Shown here one piece after another: positions 47,125-56,722 of a stretch of 64,000 nucleotides of DNA. The position numbers were made by a program, and so were the translations under genes. Within the stretch, counting starts at the first letter, position 1, and each line of letters starts with the position of its first letter. Origin of the DNA: Marinobacter shengliensis (GTDB lineage Bacteria; Pseudomonadota; Gammaproteobacteria; Pseudomonadales; Oleiphilaceae); the NCBI RefSeq assembly GCF_003007715.1, contig NZ_PXNO01000023.1, forward strand, positions 62,001 through 126,000, given 5' to 3'. The notes beneath the pieces were generated by a model. The model saw nothing but the letters and a program-made list of their open reading frames with translations, was not told the DNA's origin and did not search any database.

Positions 47125-48813
47125 ATGACCACACTGAACGAAGGCATTCAACCCCCCTCGGTTCTGATCTTTGACTGGCACGGTACTTTGGTGGACACCC
47201 ACGATGCCATGTTCAGCGCCATGGAGGATATGTTGCCGCAGCTGGAAGATCTGGGGCTGGTGGAAAAGTTGCTGCCGGAGGAGCAATGCCGCACACAGGA
47301 TGATGCCCGGCTAGTGCGTTACATCCGTATCTTCCGGCGCTTGCATCCGAGGATTTTGGCGGAGCGGCGGGTGTCCAGAACCGATATCTTCAATGCCATC
47401 TTCGGTGATAACAAAGTCGCCAAACTGGTTGCCCACGAAGCCTACAACAACGCTTACCGGAAATATTTTGGCCAGGTGAAGCCATTTCAGCCGGGTGCCT
47501 ATGAGTATCTGTGTGCGCTGAAAGCCATGGGCATCAAGCTGGCGGTATCGACCAACCGCAACCGGGAGTTTCTGGACAAGGAACTTCAAACGGTGGATGA
47601 GGGCCGATGGCATCATCTGTTCGATGCAACGGTATGCGCCGATGATGTGACCGAATACAAGCCCGACCCGCAGGTGATTCTCAGAACCCTGGAGAAGTTG
47701 GGGCTGCCGGCAGATGCCCGGGCCTGGTATGTGGGCGATAGCTACGTCGATATGCTCACCTCTCACAGTGCCGGGGTGTCCGGCGTGTTCTACAACGGCG
47801 CCTGCTGGGAGTCAGACCGGATTTCGAGCTGGTTCACCTCCCGGGATGCACCGGCGGCGGTGCTCGACAGTTTTGAAGACCTTATGGATTTGCTGGCGTT
47901 GCTGGAGCGGGAACAGCCTGAGACGTTCGCCGCCAGCCCGGCGGAAGTGCGCCCGAAGCCCTTCCCGCCACCCGAACGGCCGGAGCCGCGTATTGAGCCG
48001 GATTGGCACCCGGCGGTGGTGAAGTTGATTCGCCCGGCGGTGGTGTTGTTTGACTGGCATGCCACCCTGGTGGACACCCTGGACGCCATGTACCACGCGG
48101 TGGACGATATGCTGCCGGATTTCCACACGCTGGGGCTGATGAACCGGATGGTTGCGCCGGAAGACAGCAAAACTCCGGAAGATGCCCGGCTGGTGGCCTA
48201 TGTACGGGAGTACGCCAAGTTGCACCCCAAGGTAAAGGCAGACCGGAAAATCTCCCGCACCGATATTTTCGAGGTGCTGTTTGGGGAAGATCAGCAAGCC
48301 AAGCAGGTTGCCCACAAGGCGTTTAACCACCACTACCGAAAGCACTACGGCACGGTGAAGGCCTTTGAGCCGAAAGTCCGGGAAGTATTGGAGGGGTTGC
48401 GACGACTGGGCATGCAGGTGGGCGTGATCACCAACCGGGATAGGGAGTTCTTTGAGCACGAGCTGGCGGCGGTGGAAGACACCGGTTGGACCCATCTGTT
48501 CGATGTGGATGTGTGCGGTGACGACACGCCCCTGAGAAAACCGCACCCGGATCAGTTACTGCTGGCGGTGCAGAAACTGGATTACCCGCCGGACCCGAGT
48601 GTGTGGTACGTGGGAGATTCTACTACCGATGTGATTGCCGCGAAGCGGGCAGGTATGACGTCGGTGTTCTTCAACGGTGCCCAGTGGGACTTGCCCTGGC
48701 TGAACCGGATTTTTCCGGGCACTCACAAACACCCGGACAAACCGGACGTGGTGGTGAATGATTTTTCCGAGTTCTGGGCTCTGGTGCTGGCCTGTGAGCT
48801 AGGGCCGGCCTGA
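47125..48813 (+). CDS. Tandem HAD-like protein with DWH in place of DxD
   Basis: A 562-residue protein made of two homologous HAD domains (about residues 10-270 and 300-560) joined by a Pro-rich linker (PKPFPPPERPEPRIEPDWHP). Motif I is D17-W-H-G-T-L and D310-W-H-A-T-L: the nucleophile Asp is kept, but the second Asp, normally the acid/base, is His in both copies. Motif II (STNRN, ITNRD), the Lys (YKPDP, RKPHPD) and motif IV (GDSYVD, GDSTTD) are intact. So both halves look like folded HAD domains with altered chemistry. Substrate unknown. Confidence 0.85.
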   Translation: MTTLNEGIQPPSVLIFDWHGTLVDTHDAMFSAMEDMLPQLEDLGLVEKLLPEEQCRTQDDARLVRYIRIFRRLHPRILAERRVSRTDIFNAIFGDNKVAKLVAHEAYNNAYRKYFGQVKPFQPGAYEYLCALKAMGIKLAVSTNRNREFLDKELQTVDEGRWHHLFDATVCADDVTEYKPDPQVILRTLEKLGLPADARAWYVGDSYVDMLTSHSAGVSGVFYNGACWESDRISSWFTSRDAPAAVLDSFEDLMDLLALLEREQPETFAASPAEVRPKPFPPPERPEPRIEPDWHPAVVKLIRPAVVLFDWHATLVDTLDAMYHAVDDMLPDFHTLGLMNRMVAPEDSKTPEDARLVAYVREYAKLHPKVKADRKISRTDIFEVLFGEDQQAKQVAHKAFNHHYRKHYGTVKAFEPKVREVLEGLRRLGMQVGVITNRDREFFEHELAAVEDTGWTHLFDVDVCGDDTPLRKPHPDQLLLAVQKLDYPPDPSVWYVGDSTTDVIAAKRAGMTSVFFNGAQWDLPWLNRIFPGTHKHPDKPDVVVNDFSEFWALVLACELGPA

Positions 48814-48818
48814 GGGTG

Positions 48819-50114
48819 TTACTCGGCTACCGGTAACTCCCTGGGGACCTGCTCAGAACGAGCCCGCGCCAGCCGTTCGTAGTTGTGTAGCGTTTTTTCG
48901 ATGGCCAGCCCCATCGCCAGAATACCTTCCAGGCCGTTATTCGGCTCTTTCAGGGGGATGGGCACACTGACGATAATCTGGAACTGGCGGGTAGACGCAT
49001 CGTAGCGAATGGGTGATATCCATAAATCGGATTTGCGCTCCATACCACGTTCGGTTTCAACGGCAATTTCCTGGAACTTTGGCTCGTCGCCCTGCCAGTA
49101 ATCGGATGACAGCTGACTCATGGCAACCAATGCGCCCTTGTTGTCGGTCAGCAAAAGTTCCGTTACCAATCCGCCTTGCTCGTCTTGCCACTGCTTCAGG
49201 GCCTGAGATGCCGGTAGCCCGAGTATCTCAGAGGCCAAGGGTGTCGGTTGCTCAGGGGCGAGAGCCTGCCAGAGGGTGTCCTGGGTGAGAATCTCTGTGA
49301 AGCTGTCGTAGACTGGCCCCTGATGAATTGCCTGAGCCAGATTCAGACGTTGCTCCAGGTCTTGTATGAGCCCCCTGGCTTGCCCTGCTACATGCTGATA
49401 CTCATCTGCAGACAGCAGCATGTGCTGCTCCATACACGCCGGCAATTGACGGTTGAATCGGGTCAGGACCCCCGGGTGTTCGCTGACAAATCGTCGGTTG
49501 AGATAGAGGTGCAGCGGGGCGTAACGAAGGAATTCCCGGTTCAGCGTTTGGCCAAGTGCCAGTGAGTCTTCGCGCAGTGTCTCCATCACCTGTTGATCCA
49601 TCAGTGCAAGGTCAATTCGTTGGCGTTTCAGCAAAGCGGGTAATTGTTCGGTTGAACTGACGGTCACAAACGGCTCAAAGCCGTTCTGGATGAGCCAGAC
49701 TTCTTCGTTGCTGCCACCGACAACACCGATTTTTGCAGTTGTCGGGTCAGGGCGTTGGCCAAGGTAGAACCAGTACCATTTTTCCAATGCCACCGGGTGG
49801 CTGATATCCGCTGCCTCATCCATATCGGGTGATGGATCTACGGCAAAGTAGCCATCCACGAGTTGACGCTGCAGTGCGAAGCGGGCGCGGTTCTGGGGCA
49901 TCAGGCGAATGTTTACCTGCGCCCCCGCATGTTCCATGGCGCATCGAACGGTCTCGACCGTTTCCCCGGTCACCTCCGGGCCGCCTGGGATCGGGTTGGC
50001 CTGCTGGTAGGGGGGAGAGTCAAATGTATATAAACTGATTGTTTCATGGTCTGCAGCAACTGTCCACGGAATCAAGGTGAACAGTAATCCTGCTGCTATG
50101 GGCCTGATAGACAT
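48819..50114 (-). CDS. Periplasmic solute-binding-like protein with C-terminal PDC-like sensor domain
   Basis: A 431-residue secreted protein. The ATG at 50114 gives a signal peptide (SIRPIAAGLLFTLIPWTVA). Residues about 25-250 resemble the periplasmic amino-acid-binding fold (SLYTFDSPPYQQ, then GVVGGSNEEVWLIQNG and SSTEQLPALLKRQRIDLALMD). Residues about 270-415 resemble a PDC/Cache sensor domain (LVTELLLTDNKGALVAMSQLSSDYWQGDEPKFQE and ISPIRYDASTRQFQIIVSVPI). No transmembrane signalling partner is adjacent. Ligand and function are unknown. Confidence 0.7.
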   Translation of the reverse strand: MSIRPIAAGLLFTLIPWTVAADHETISLYTFDSPPYQQANPIPGGPEVTGETVETVRCAMEHAGAQVNIRLMPQNRARFALQRQLVDGYFAVDPSPDMDEAADISHPVALEKWYWFYLGQRPDPTTAKIGVVGGSNEEVWLIQNGFEPFVTVSSTEQLPALLKRQRIDLALMDQQVMETLREDSLALGQTLNREFLRYAPLHLYLNRRFVSEHPGVLTRFNRQLPACMEQHMLLSADEYQHVAGQARGLIQDLEQRLNLAQAIHQGPVYDSFTEILTQDTLWQALAPEQPTPLASEILGLPASQALKQWQDEQGGLVTELLLTDNKGALVAMSQLSSDYWQGDEPKFQEIAVETERGMERKSDLWISPIRYDASTRQFQIIVSVPIPLKEPNNGLEGILAMGLAIEKTLHNYERLARARSEQVPRELPVAE

Positions 50115-50210
50115 GCCGGACTCCAGCGTCCTTATTGCTGACAATTTGCCAATGGATACAGCATAGCAGTCAACCGGCTTATTTTCTCTTAGCTGTTTTT
50201 CCCAGGTAGG

Positions 50211-51743
50211 TTACAGTTGCTCAAGATTGGCAAGCAGCCACTCCCCGCGGCTGAGAATGGCACGGCGCCGCTCATCTGGCTGCTTATCCCAGTTCCGATA
50301 CATCATGGCCATGCGCGGATTGTTGGCAAAGTCATCCCGATGGCGGTCGATAAAATGCCAGTAAAGTGCATTAAACGGGCAGGCTTTCTCTCCAGTGGCA
50401 TCCTGCACCCGGTAATGGCAGTTCTGGCAGTGGTCCGACATGCGCTGGATGTATTTGCCACTGGCGGCGTAGGGTTTGGAACCCAGATAGCCGCCATCGG
50501 CGTGCATCACCATGCCCAGTGTATTAGGCAGTTCTACCCAGTCGAAGGCATCGATGTAGACCGCCAGGTACCAGTCACAGATGTCCTCCGGATGTATGCC
50601 GGTCAGCAGGGCGAAGTTGCCGGTCACCATCAGGCGCTGGATGTGATGGGCGTAGGCGTTTCTGGCGGTGGCATCAATGGCCTTGTGCATACAGCGCATG
50701 TTGGTTTCACCGGTCCAGTAGAACCAGGGCAGGCTGCGCTGGTTGTTCAGCCGGTTCTCTTTGGCGTAATCCGGCATCAGCAGCCAGTAAATGCCGCGAA
50801 CAAACTCGCGCCAGCCGATGATCTGGCGGATAAACCCCTCTGCCGCGTTCAGTGGCGCCCGCCCGGAATACCACGCTTGTGCCACCGCCTGGCAAACGTC
50901 CGTCGGGTCCAGTAATCCGGTGTTCAGATAGGGGGACAGGATGGAATGGAACAACCAGTCTTCGTGGTCGGACAGCGCATCCTGATAGTCACCGAAACAG
51001 GGCAGGGCGAAGTCGATAAAGTGTTCCAGCGCTGCCTGGGCCTGGTCCGCCGTGACGGCAAAATGGAAGTCCTCTGAGGTGCCGAAATGGTCGGGAAAGT
51101 ACTCCTCTACCAGCTGGATCACCTCTCGGGTAACCGAATCCGGCTCCACGCGAAACGGTGCCGGCGCGGGCGGTTTGCCGGACCATTTCTTTCGATTGTC
51201 GGAATCGAAATTCCACTGACCGCCCTCCGGTTTGCCTTCGGGTGTCATCAGCAGGCCGGTTTTCTTGCGCATTTCCCGGTAGAAAAATTCCATGCGCAGT
51301 TGTTTGCGACCCTTGGCCCAGTCGGCGAACTCCTGTTTGCGGCACACAAAGCGGGTGTCTGGCCGAATCTCCACTGGAATACCCAGGTGTTCGTGCCACT
51401 GGCTGATCTGCGAGTGCAGCCGCCATTCACCGCACTCGGTGGTGATCAGTCTCTCGGGCCTGTGCTCTGCGGCGAGCTTTGAAACGACCGCTTCCAGGGA
51501 TTGTTCCGGGTTATCCGGATGGTAGTGCTGGTAATGCACGTGCCAACCTTGCTGTTCCAGTTCCCGGGCGAAGTGGCGCATGGCGCTGAAAATATATATC
51601 AGCTTTTTCTTGTGGTGATTGGTGTAGCTGGCCTCGTCATGGACTTCGGCCATCACCACCCGATCGTTGTCTTTATCTGCGTCTTCGAGTGCAGAAAGCT
51701 GGTGGCTCAGCTGGTCGCCGAGAATCAGAATCAGGTTGGCCAT
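50211..51743 (-). CDS. FeS-type bacterial cryptochrome/photolyase (PhrB-like)
   Basis: A 510-residue protein of the cryptochrome/photolyase-related family that carries a 4Fe-4S cluster, of which PhrB is a (6-4) photolyase. It begins ANLILILGDQLSHQLSALE. The conserved GWREFVRGIYWLLMPDY and RLMVTGNFALLTGIHPEDICDWYLAVYIDAFDWVELPN regions mark the FAD domain. Cluster cysteines are likely those in NMRCMH, DHCQNCHYR and KACPF. It is distinct in family from the photolyase at 45395. It stands alone on the minus strand. Confidence 0.9.
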   Translation of the reverse strand: MANLILILGDQLSHQLSALEDADKDNDRVVMAEVHDEASYTNHHKKKLIYIFSAMRHFARELEQQGWHVHYQHYHPDNPEQSLEAVVSKLAAEHRPERLITTECGEWRLHSQISQWHEHLGIPVEIRPDTRFVCRKQEFADWAKGRKQLRMEFFYREMRKKTGLLMTPEGKPEGGQWNFDSDNRKKWSGKPPAPAPFRVEPDSVTREVIQLVEEYFPDHFGTSEDFHFAVTADQAQAALEHFIDFALPCFGDYQDALSDHEDWLFHSILSPYLNTGLLDPTDVCQAVAQAWYSGRAPLNAAEGFIRQIIGWREFVRGIYWLLMPDYAKENRLNNQRSLPWFYWTGETNMRCMHKAIDATARNAYAHHIQRLMVTGNFALLTGIHPEDICDWYLAVYIDAFDWVELPNTLGMVMHADGGYLGSKPYAASGKYIQRMSDHCQNCHYRVQDATGEKACPFNALYWHFIDRHRDDFANNPRMAMMYRNWDKQPDERRRAILSRGEWLLANLEQL

Positions 51744-51837
51744 GGCATCGGCTCCGGTGTTGGCATTATCCCAAAGGGGTAGGCTGAATACGCCATGGGC
51801 GCAAGGGTGGTTCAGTGGCTATGCTGATAGACTCCAG

Positions 51838-51851
51838 ATGATACGCATCAA
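51838..51851 (+). promoter_or_regulatory. Fnr/Anr box of hemN
   Basis: ATGAT-ACGC-ATCAA, one base off TTGAT-N4-ATCAA. The -10-like CATAAT at 51874-51879 places a transcript start near 51886, exactly 41.5 bases from the box centre, which is the class II geometry. Anaerobic activation of hemN by Anr/Fnr is established in pseudomonads. Confidence 0.7.
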
Positions 51852-51926
51852 CTGATGCTCGGGGCCGATAGGGCATAATGGGCGCTTTCCGGCTTGCCGA
51901 CCTTTTCTGACGACAGAGTTTTAACT

Positions 51927-53336
51927 ATGGCTTCCAACAACGCTGCAGAAAACAACCTGCCCGCCTTCATCTGGGATGAGGCACTACTTCGCCGTTACGA
52001 CCTCAGTGGGCCTCGCTATACGTCTTACCCCACGGCGGTCGAGTTCACCCAGAAGTACGGCATCGAAGACATGGTGAAAGCGGCCGGCCGCAGCAAGGCT
52101 GCCGGTGGCCCCATTTCCTTGTACACGCACCTGCCGTTCTGTGCACATCTCTGTTACTACTGTGCCTGCAACAAGGTGATCACCAAAAAGCGCGATAAGG
52201 CTATGCCTTATGTGGAGCGTGTTCTGAAAGAAGCCGCCATCCAGTCAAAACTGTTCGGGGCGGACCGCCCGGTGCAACAGTTGCATTGGGGCGGCGGCAC
52301 GCCAACGTTCTTGCCCCGGGATGTGATGCAGCACCTGATGGCCGGATACGCTGATCTGTTTAACCTGCAGTCTGGCGATGAGCGGGATTACAGCGTCGAG
52401 ATTGACCCTCGGGAAGTGGACCAGGATACCCTGTCGACCCTGTGGGAGCTGGGCTTTAATCGCATCAGCCTCGGCGTTCAGGACGTAAACCCGGAAGTGC
52501 AAAAGGCGGTTAACCGTATTCAGCCCAAGGACATGACCGAGGCGGTTTTGAACGAAGCCCGTCGCATTGGTTTCCGTTCCATTAACCTGGACCTGATCTA
52601 CGGCCTGCCGTACCAGACCCCGGAAAGTTTTGCACAAACCCTGGAATCGGTGATCGAGATGTCCCCGGACAGGCTCTCCGTGTTCAGCTACGCGCACCTG
52701 CCGGACCGCTTCTACCCGCAAACCCGGATTCAGGCCGACACTCTGCCAAGCCCGCAGCAGAAGCTGACCATTCTGCATAACACCATCAACCGCCTGCTGG
52801 AAGCCGGTTACGAATACATCGGCATGGACCACTTCGCCAAGCCGGACGACAGCCTGGCCGTGGCCCAGCGGGAAGGCCGGCTGCACCGGAACTTCCAGGG
52901 CTACACCACGCATTCGGATTGCGATTTGGTGTCTCTGGGAGTGTCTGCCATCGGCCAGACTGACGATGCCTATTTCCAGAACAACCATGATTTGCCGTCC
53001 TGGGAAGCTTCCATTGATGCGGGGCAACTGGCGATCGTTCGTGGCGTGGGCCTGAGCCGGGATGACCGGATTCGCCGGTGGGTGATCGGCCAGCTGATTT
53101 GCCAGTTCCGCCTGGATCGCAAACAGTTTGCAGACAAATGGAACGAGGACTTCGATCGGTACGTCGCGGATGAACTGAACCGCCTGAAGCCGATGATCCA
53201 GGACGAACTGATTGGCGACGATGGCGGTGCACTTCAGGTGCAGCCCGCCGGCCGGTTGCTGATTCGGGCCATCTGCCAGATCTTCGATATGTACCGCAAG
53301 GAAGGTGCCAGCCAGCGGTTCTCGCGGATTATCTGA
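51927..53336 (+). CDS. hemN: Oxygen-independent coproporphyrinogen III oxidase HemN
   Basis: Radical SAM enzyme converting coproporphyrinogen III to protoporphyrinogen IX without oxygen; it supplies heme for the anaerobic cytochromes here. The ATG at 51927 gives 469 residues. The cluster motif is CAHLCYYCAC (CxxxCxxC plus a fourth Cys), followed by HWGGGTPTFLP and the HemN signature QDVNPEVQKAVNRIQP. The full C-terminal HemN domain is present, so it is not HemW. An Fnr-type promoter precedes it and a strong hairpin follows. Confidence 0.95.
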   Translation: MASNNAAENNLPAFIWDEALLRRYDLSGPRYTSYPTAVEFTQKYGIEDMVKAAGRSKAAGGPISLYTHLPFCAHLCYYCACNKVITKKRDKAMPYVERVLKEAAIQSKLFGADRPVQQLHWGGGTPTFLPRDVMQHLMAGYADLFNLQSGDERDYSVEIDPREVDQDTLSTLWELGFNRISLGVQDVNPEVQKAVNRIQPKDMTEAVLNEARRIGFRSINLDLIYGLPYQTPESFAQTLESVIEMSPDRLSVFSYAHLPDRFYPQTRIQADTLPSPQQKLTILHNTINRLLEAGYEYIGMDHFAKPDDSLAVAQREGRLHRNFQGYTTHSDCDLVSLGVSAIGQTDDAYFQNNHDLPSWEASIDAGQLAIVRGVGLSRDDRIRRWVIGQLICQFRLDRKQFADKWNEDFDRYVADELNRLKPMIQDELIGDDGGALQVQPAGRLLIRAICQIFDMYRKEGASQRFSRII

Positions 53337-53355
53337 CCGGGTTTGCTGTAAACAG

Positions 53356-53393
53356 AACCAACAAGGGCTGCCAAATGGCAGCCCTTGTTGGTT
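53356..53393. terminator. Bidirectional terminator between hemN and the chemoreceptor gene
   Basis: An 18-base arm at 53356-53373 and its perfect complement at 53376-53393 form a long stem with a tiny loop. The flanks AACC and GGTT lie at the base. It lies between two convergent genes, 20 bp after hemN and 13 bp before the chemoreceptor stop, so it can end both transcripts. Confidence 0.85.
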
Positions 53394-53405
53394 TGACTCG
53401 ATGAA

Positions 53406-55427
53406 TTAGCTAGCCACTTTGAACTCGTTGGCCAGATCCTGAAGCTTGCGGGCCAGTCTGGCCTGCTCTTGAGTCACCTGATTAATCTCCTGTGATCCGG
53501 TCAGCGTCAGAATGGCCGCTTCGCTGACCGTCTCCATACTGCCTGCCAGTTCACGTGTCACCGCGACTTGCTGTTCCGATGCAGTGGCAATCTGGGTGGC
53601 CATGTCGGAGATGCTATTTACGTCCGTCAGGATGTCCGCGAAGGTTTTTTCCATCTCAGAGGCCTGTTCGCTGGTCTGGTTGGCGAGCTTGTGGCTGGCA
53701 ACAATGGATCGGCTGGCGCTGTCGGTAATGTTCTTGAAGCCGTTGATGATTTCTTCAATCTGGGTAGTCGATTCATGAGTTTGTTGGGCCAGGGTCCGTA
53801 CCTCATCGGCCACCACTGCAAAGCCCCGGCCATGCTCGCCAGCTCGTGCCGCCTCGATGGCAGCATTCAGAGCCAGCAGGTTGGTCTGGTCCGCCACTTT
53901 ACGGATGACATCCACTACTTCACTGATGGTGCCGCTGCGTTCCTCCAGCTCTTCGATCACCTGATTTACTTCCTGAACCGATTGCGCCAGGGTGCGGATT
54001 TGCTTAACGCTTGAGTGCAGCACCTGCTCACCGGTCCGGCTCTTGTCCATGGCGCTGTTGGAAGCGTCTGCAACCTGTTGGGTGTTCTGGGAGATTTCCT
54101 CCGAGGTGGCGGACATTTCTTCGGTGGCGGCCGCTACCTGCTCAATCTGCTGTTGCTGGTTCTTGATCTGGCCGGAATTCTGGCCCGCGGTGGAGCTGGT
54201 TTCTTCGGTGGCGGTGGCCAGTTGCACGCTGGCCTTATCGATCTGCATCAGGGCTTCGCTGAACCGGCCGAAAAGTTCGTTGACCGCCTTGGCAATAGTG
54301 CCGGTTTCGTCCTGGCTGGACACCGGGATATGCCGTGTCAGGTCTTTGTTGTCCATGGCATAGCGCACGCCAGACAACAATGCGGCTACCTGGTTATGGA
54401 TGGCGTGGATGATCACCAGCATCAGCAAGATCACGATAATGATGGCACCGCCTGCAATCGTAGAGGCGCCAATAAGTGCCTTGCGGGCATCACCTACCGC
54501 TTCGGTAGCCGCGGCTTCCACTTGGGCCAGCATCTGGCTGCGGATACGGTTGATGGCTTCAATTCGTCTGGTTGCTGCGGTGAACCACTCGCCGGGGTCC
54601 AGGGCATACATGCCAGACGGACTGCTCAGCAGGGTTTCACGCTGGCTCCGGAACTCGCGGCTTACCGGCAGGTTTGCCAGCTGTGTGATGTCTCCCCGCA
54701 GTTCCGAATCGCCCGGCAACATACTGATGGCCGAATTCAGGTAGGCATCCTGCTGACCGCGCATGCCGGTTACCCGCCCGAGCGTTGGCAGGTCAAAGTC
54801 CCCGGATCGAATGAGCGCCGCGCCGTTAGCGCGCTCCCGCCCGGCCATTTCCACAGCTCCCGCCAATGCAAAATAGCCGTTGATCTGGCGGCTCAGGTCG
54901 GCGTCCGTTGAGCGGCGCACCAGCAGGGGAACCCGGTCAACCATTTCCATGATCATCGTGGTGTACTGGCTGGCAGAGTCGGCACTATTGATGTTGCGGT
55001 TGTCGATGCCCTGGCGAAGCCGGCCAAGGCCAGACAGTTGCTGTTCAAGGCGGTCAATACTGGCTTTGATCACGCCATCAAATTCGGTGTCAGACACCAG
55101 GACTCGGAGCCCGTCGCGATAGGTTCGAAGGCTTCGGTCTGTATCCTGGCGCTGGGCATCCAGGTCGCGCTTTGACTGTTGCTCGCCGCTGGAACCTGCC
55201 GCACTCGACAGCAGAACGGCCGAGCGGCCGCGCTCCTTTTGCAGGGACTCAATCAAAGGATCAGCCAGCTCTGCCAGGTTCACCATGGCCTGCAACTGGC
55301 GCATGTTGCCCAGCTCATCCGCGTTACGGCTGATACTGAAAGCGGCAAAGAAAACGATGACCAGCAGGGCCGGAAGCACGAGGGTAATGAGCTTGCCCCG
55401 CATGGAGAGGTTATTAAGGAATGACAT
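53406..55427 (-). CDS. Methyl-accepting chemotaxis protein with NIT (nitrate/nitrite sensing) domain
   Basis: A 673-residue chemoreceptor. After an N-terminal helix ([21 protein letters not shown]) the periplasmic part carries a NIT-type domain ([18 protein letters not shown] and the repeated [24 protein letters not shown]). A second helix near residue 320 precedes a HAMP region and a full MA signalling domain with hairpin tip [34 protein letters not shown] domains are predicted nitrate/nitrite sensors, which fits a denitrifier. It ends VAS without a CheR-binding pentapeptide. Confidence 0.9.
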   Translation of the reverse strand: MSFLNNLSMRGKLITLVLPALLVIVFFAAFSISRNADELGNMRQLQAMVNLAELADPLIESLQKERGRSAVLLSSAAGSSGEQQSKRDLDAQRQDTDRSLRTYRDGLRVLVSDTEFDGVIKASIDRLEQQLSGLGRLRQGIDNRNINSADSASQYTTMIMEMVDRVPLLVRRSTDADLSRQINGYFALAGAVEMAGRERANGAALIRSGDFDLPTLGRVTGMRGQQDAYLNSAISMLPGDSELRGDITQLANLPVSREFRSQRETLLSSPSGMYALDPGEWFTAATRRIEAINRIRSQMLAQVEAAATEAVGDARKALIGASTIAGGAIIIVILLMLVIIHAIHNQVAALLSGVRYAMDNKDLTRHIPVSSQDETGTIAKAVNELFGRFSEALMQIDKASVQLATATEETSSTAGQNSGQIKNQQQQIEQVAAATEEMSATSEEISQNTQQVADASNSAMDKSRTGEQVLHSSVKQIRTLAQSVQEVNQVIEELEERSGTISEVVDVIRKVADQTNLLALNAAIEAARAGEHGRGFAVVADEVRTLAQQTHESTTQIEEIINGFKNITDSASRSIVASHKLANQTSEQASEMEKTFADILTDVNSISDMATQIATASEQQVAVTRELAGSMETVSEAAILTLTGSQEINQVTQEQARLARKLQDLANEFKVAS

Positions 55428-55640
55428 GGAAGATCCCCTTCACTAAATTAATTCGTCCATTGTGGGCAAGTGTAGCAGCCGAGGGTATTCACGAATCGGG
55501 GTAGCTGATGGGGTAGGTTGGGCTTTGTAAGTGCCTGTAAAGTAATGCTATCTGTATGGCCTGGTTAGAAAAAATGATCCTGTACGGGCAACTGCGTAGA
55601 GTACTGCTTTTGGGGTAGAAGGCGGTTATCGCCCGCTCCG

Positions 55641-55654
55641 CTGACAAAGGTCAA
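55641..55654 (+). promoter_or_regulatory. Fnr/Anr-like box of ubiUV
   Basis: CTGAC-AAAG-GTCAA matches the TTGAC-N4-GTCAA form of the Anr/Fnr site except for the first base. A TATGGT (55677-55682) could be the -10, placing the start about 41.5 bases from the box centre. The rest of the 283-bp gap (55428-55710) shows nothing else I can name. Confidence 0.5.
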
Positions 55655-55710
55655 GGTGCCTTAGTGGCTTGGCGGGTATGGTGCCGGCACGTCTTTCAGC
55701 GGAGAAAACC

Positions 55711-56706
55711 ATGGAACTTGTCTGCCCCGCCGGTAGCCTTCCCGCACTGAAAACCGCCGTCGATAACGGCGCCGATGCGGTGTACTTCGGCTTTCGCGAC
55801 AGCACCAATGCCCGCCAGTTTGCTGGTCTGAACTTCAACGAAAAGCGCGCAGGGGAGGGCATTGAATACGCCCACTCCAAGGGCAGCCGGGTATTCTGTG
55901 CCATCAATACCTATCCGCAGCCTGATGGCTGGGAACAATGGAAGGGTGCGGTGGACTGCGCCGCGAACCTGGGTGTGGACGCCATCATCCTGGCCGATAT
56001 GGGCCTGCTGGAGTACGCCGCCAGCAAATATCCGGACACCCCTCGCCATTTGTCGGTACAGGGCTCTGCCACCAGCCACGAAGCCCTCTCGTTCTATAAA
56101 GACAATTTCGATATCCGCCGGGCGGTTCTGCCCCGTGTACTGTCCATTGATCAGGTGAGGGGCGTTGCCAAACACAGCCCGGTGGAGCTGGAAGTGTTCG
56201 CCTTCGGCAGTCTGTGCATTATGGCGGAGGGCCGTTGTTATCTGTCTTCCTATCTCACCGATGAGTCTCCCAACACACGAGGCGCCTGCTCGCCCGCCAA
56301 AGCCGTGCGCTGGCAGGAAACCCCGCAAGGTCTCGAATCCCGCCTGAACGATGTCTTGATCGACCGTTATGGCCAGGGCGAGTCGGCCGGTTACCCGACC
56401 CTGTGCAAGGGCCGCTTTGAAGTGGAGGGCAGTGTCTATCATGCCATTGAAGAGCCGGTCAGCCTCAATACCCTGGACCTGCTGCCAGAGCTAAAAGAGC
56501 TGGGTATCAGCGCGGTGAAGATCGAGGGGCGCCAACGCAGCCCCGCCTACATTGCCGACGTGGCCCGCACCTGGCGCCAGGCACTGGATCGGCTGGAAGC
56601 AACACCGGGCGTGTTTTCTGTAGAGAGCCAGTGGAATCAGACGCTGGCCGGGCTGTCCGAGGGTGGCCTGACCACCATTGGCGCCTATCACCGCAAGTGG
56701 AAATAA
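55711..56706 (+). CDS. ubiU: O2-independent ubiquinone hydroxylase subunit UbiU (U32 family)
   Basis: Peptidase-U32-family protein of 331 residues, starting at ATG 55711 with GGAG nearby. It is not a protease: with UbiV it hydroxylates ubiquinone precursors without oxygen. The four cluster-binding cysteines are visible as [19 protein letters not shown] and [34 protein letters not shown] is the conserved start. It lies 13-16 bp before ubiV. Ubiquinone is needed for anaerobic respiration on nitrite and NO in this cell. Confidence 0.93.
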   Translation: MELVCPAGSLPALKTAVDNGADAVYFGFRDSTNARQFAGLNFNEKRAGEGIEYAHSKGSRVFCAINTYPQPDGWEQWKGAVDCAANLGVDAIILADMGLLEYAASKYPDTPRHLSVQGSATSHEALSFYKDNFDIRRAVLPRVLSIDQVRGVAKHSPVELEVFAFGSLCIMAEGRCYLSSYLTDESPNTRGACSPAKAVRWQETPQGLESRLNDVLIDRYGQGESAGYPTLCKGRFEVEGSVYHAIEEPVSLNTLDLLPELKELGISAVKIEGRQRSPAYIADVARTWRQALDRLEATPGVFSVESQWNQTLAGLSEGGLTTIGAYHRKWK

Positions 56707-56722
56707 GGTTCAGCAGATTATG

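Noticed and set aside
46836..47147. A 103-codon minus-strand frame upstream of the photolyase
   Set aside because: It is an out-of-frame shadow of the real 47-residue DUF2256 gene, whose Cys pairs and ATGA junction decide the frame.
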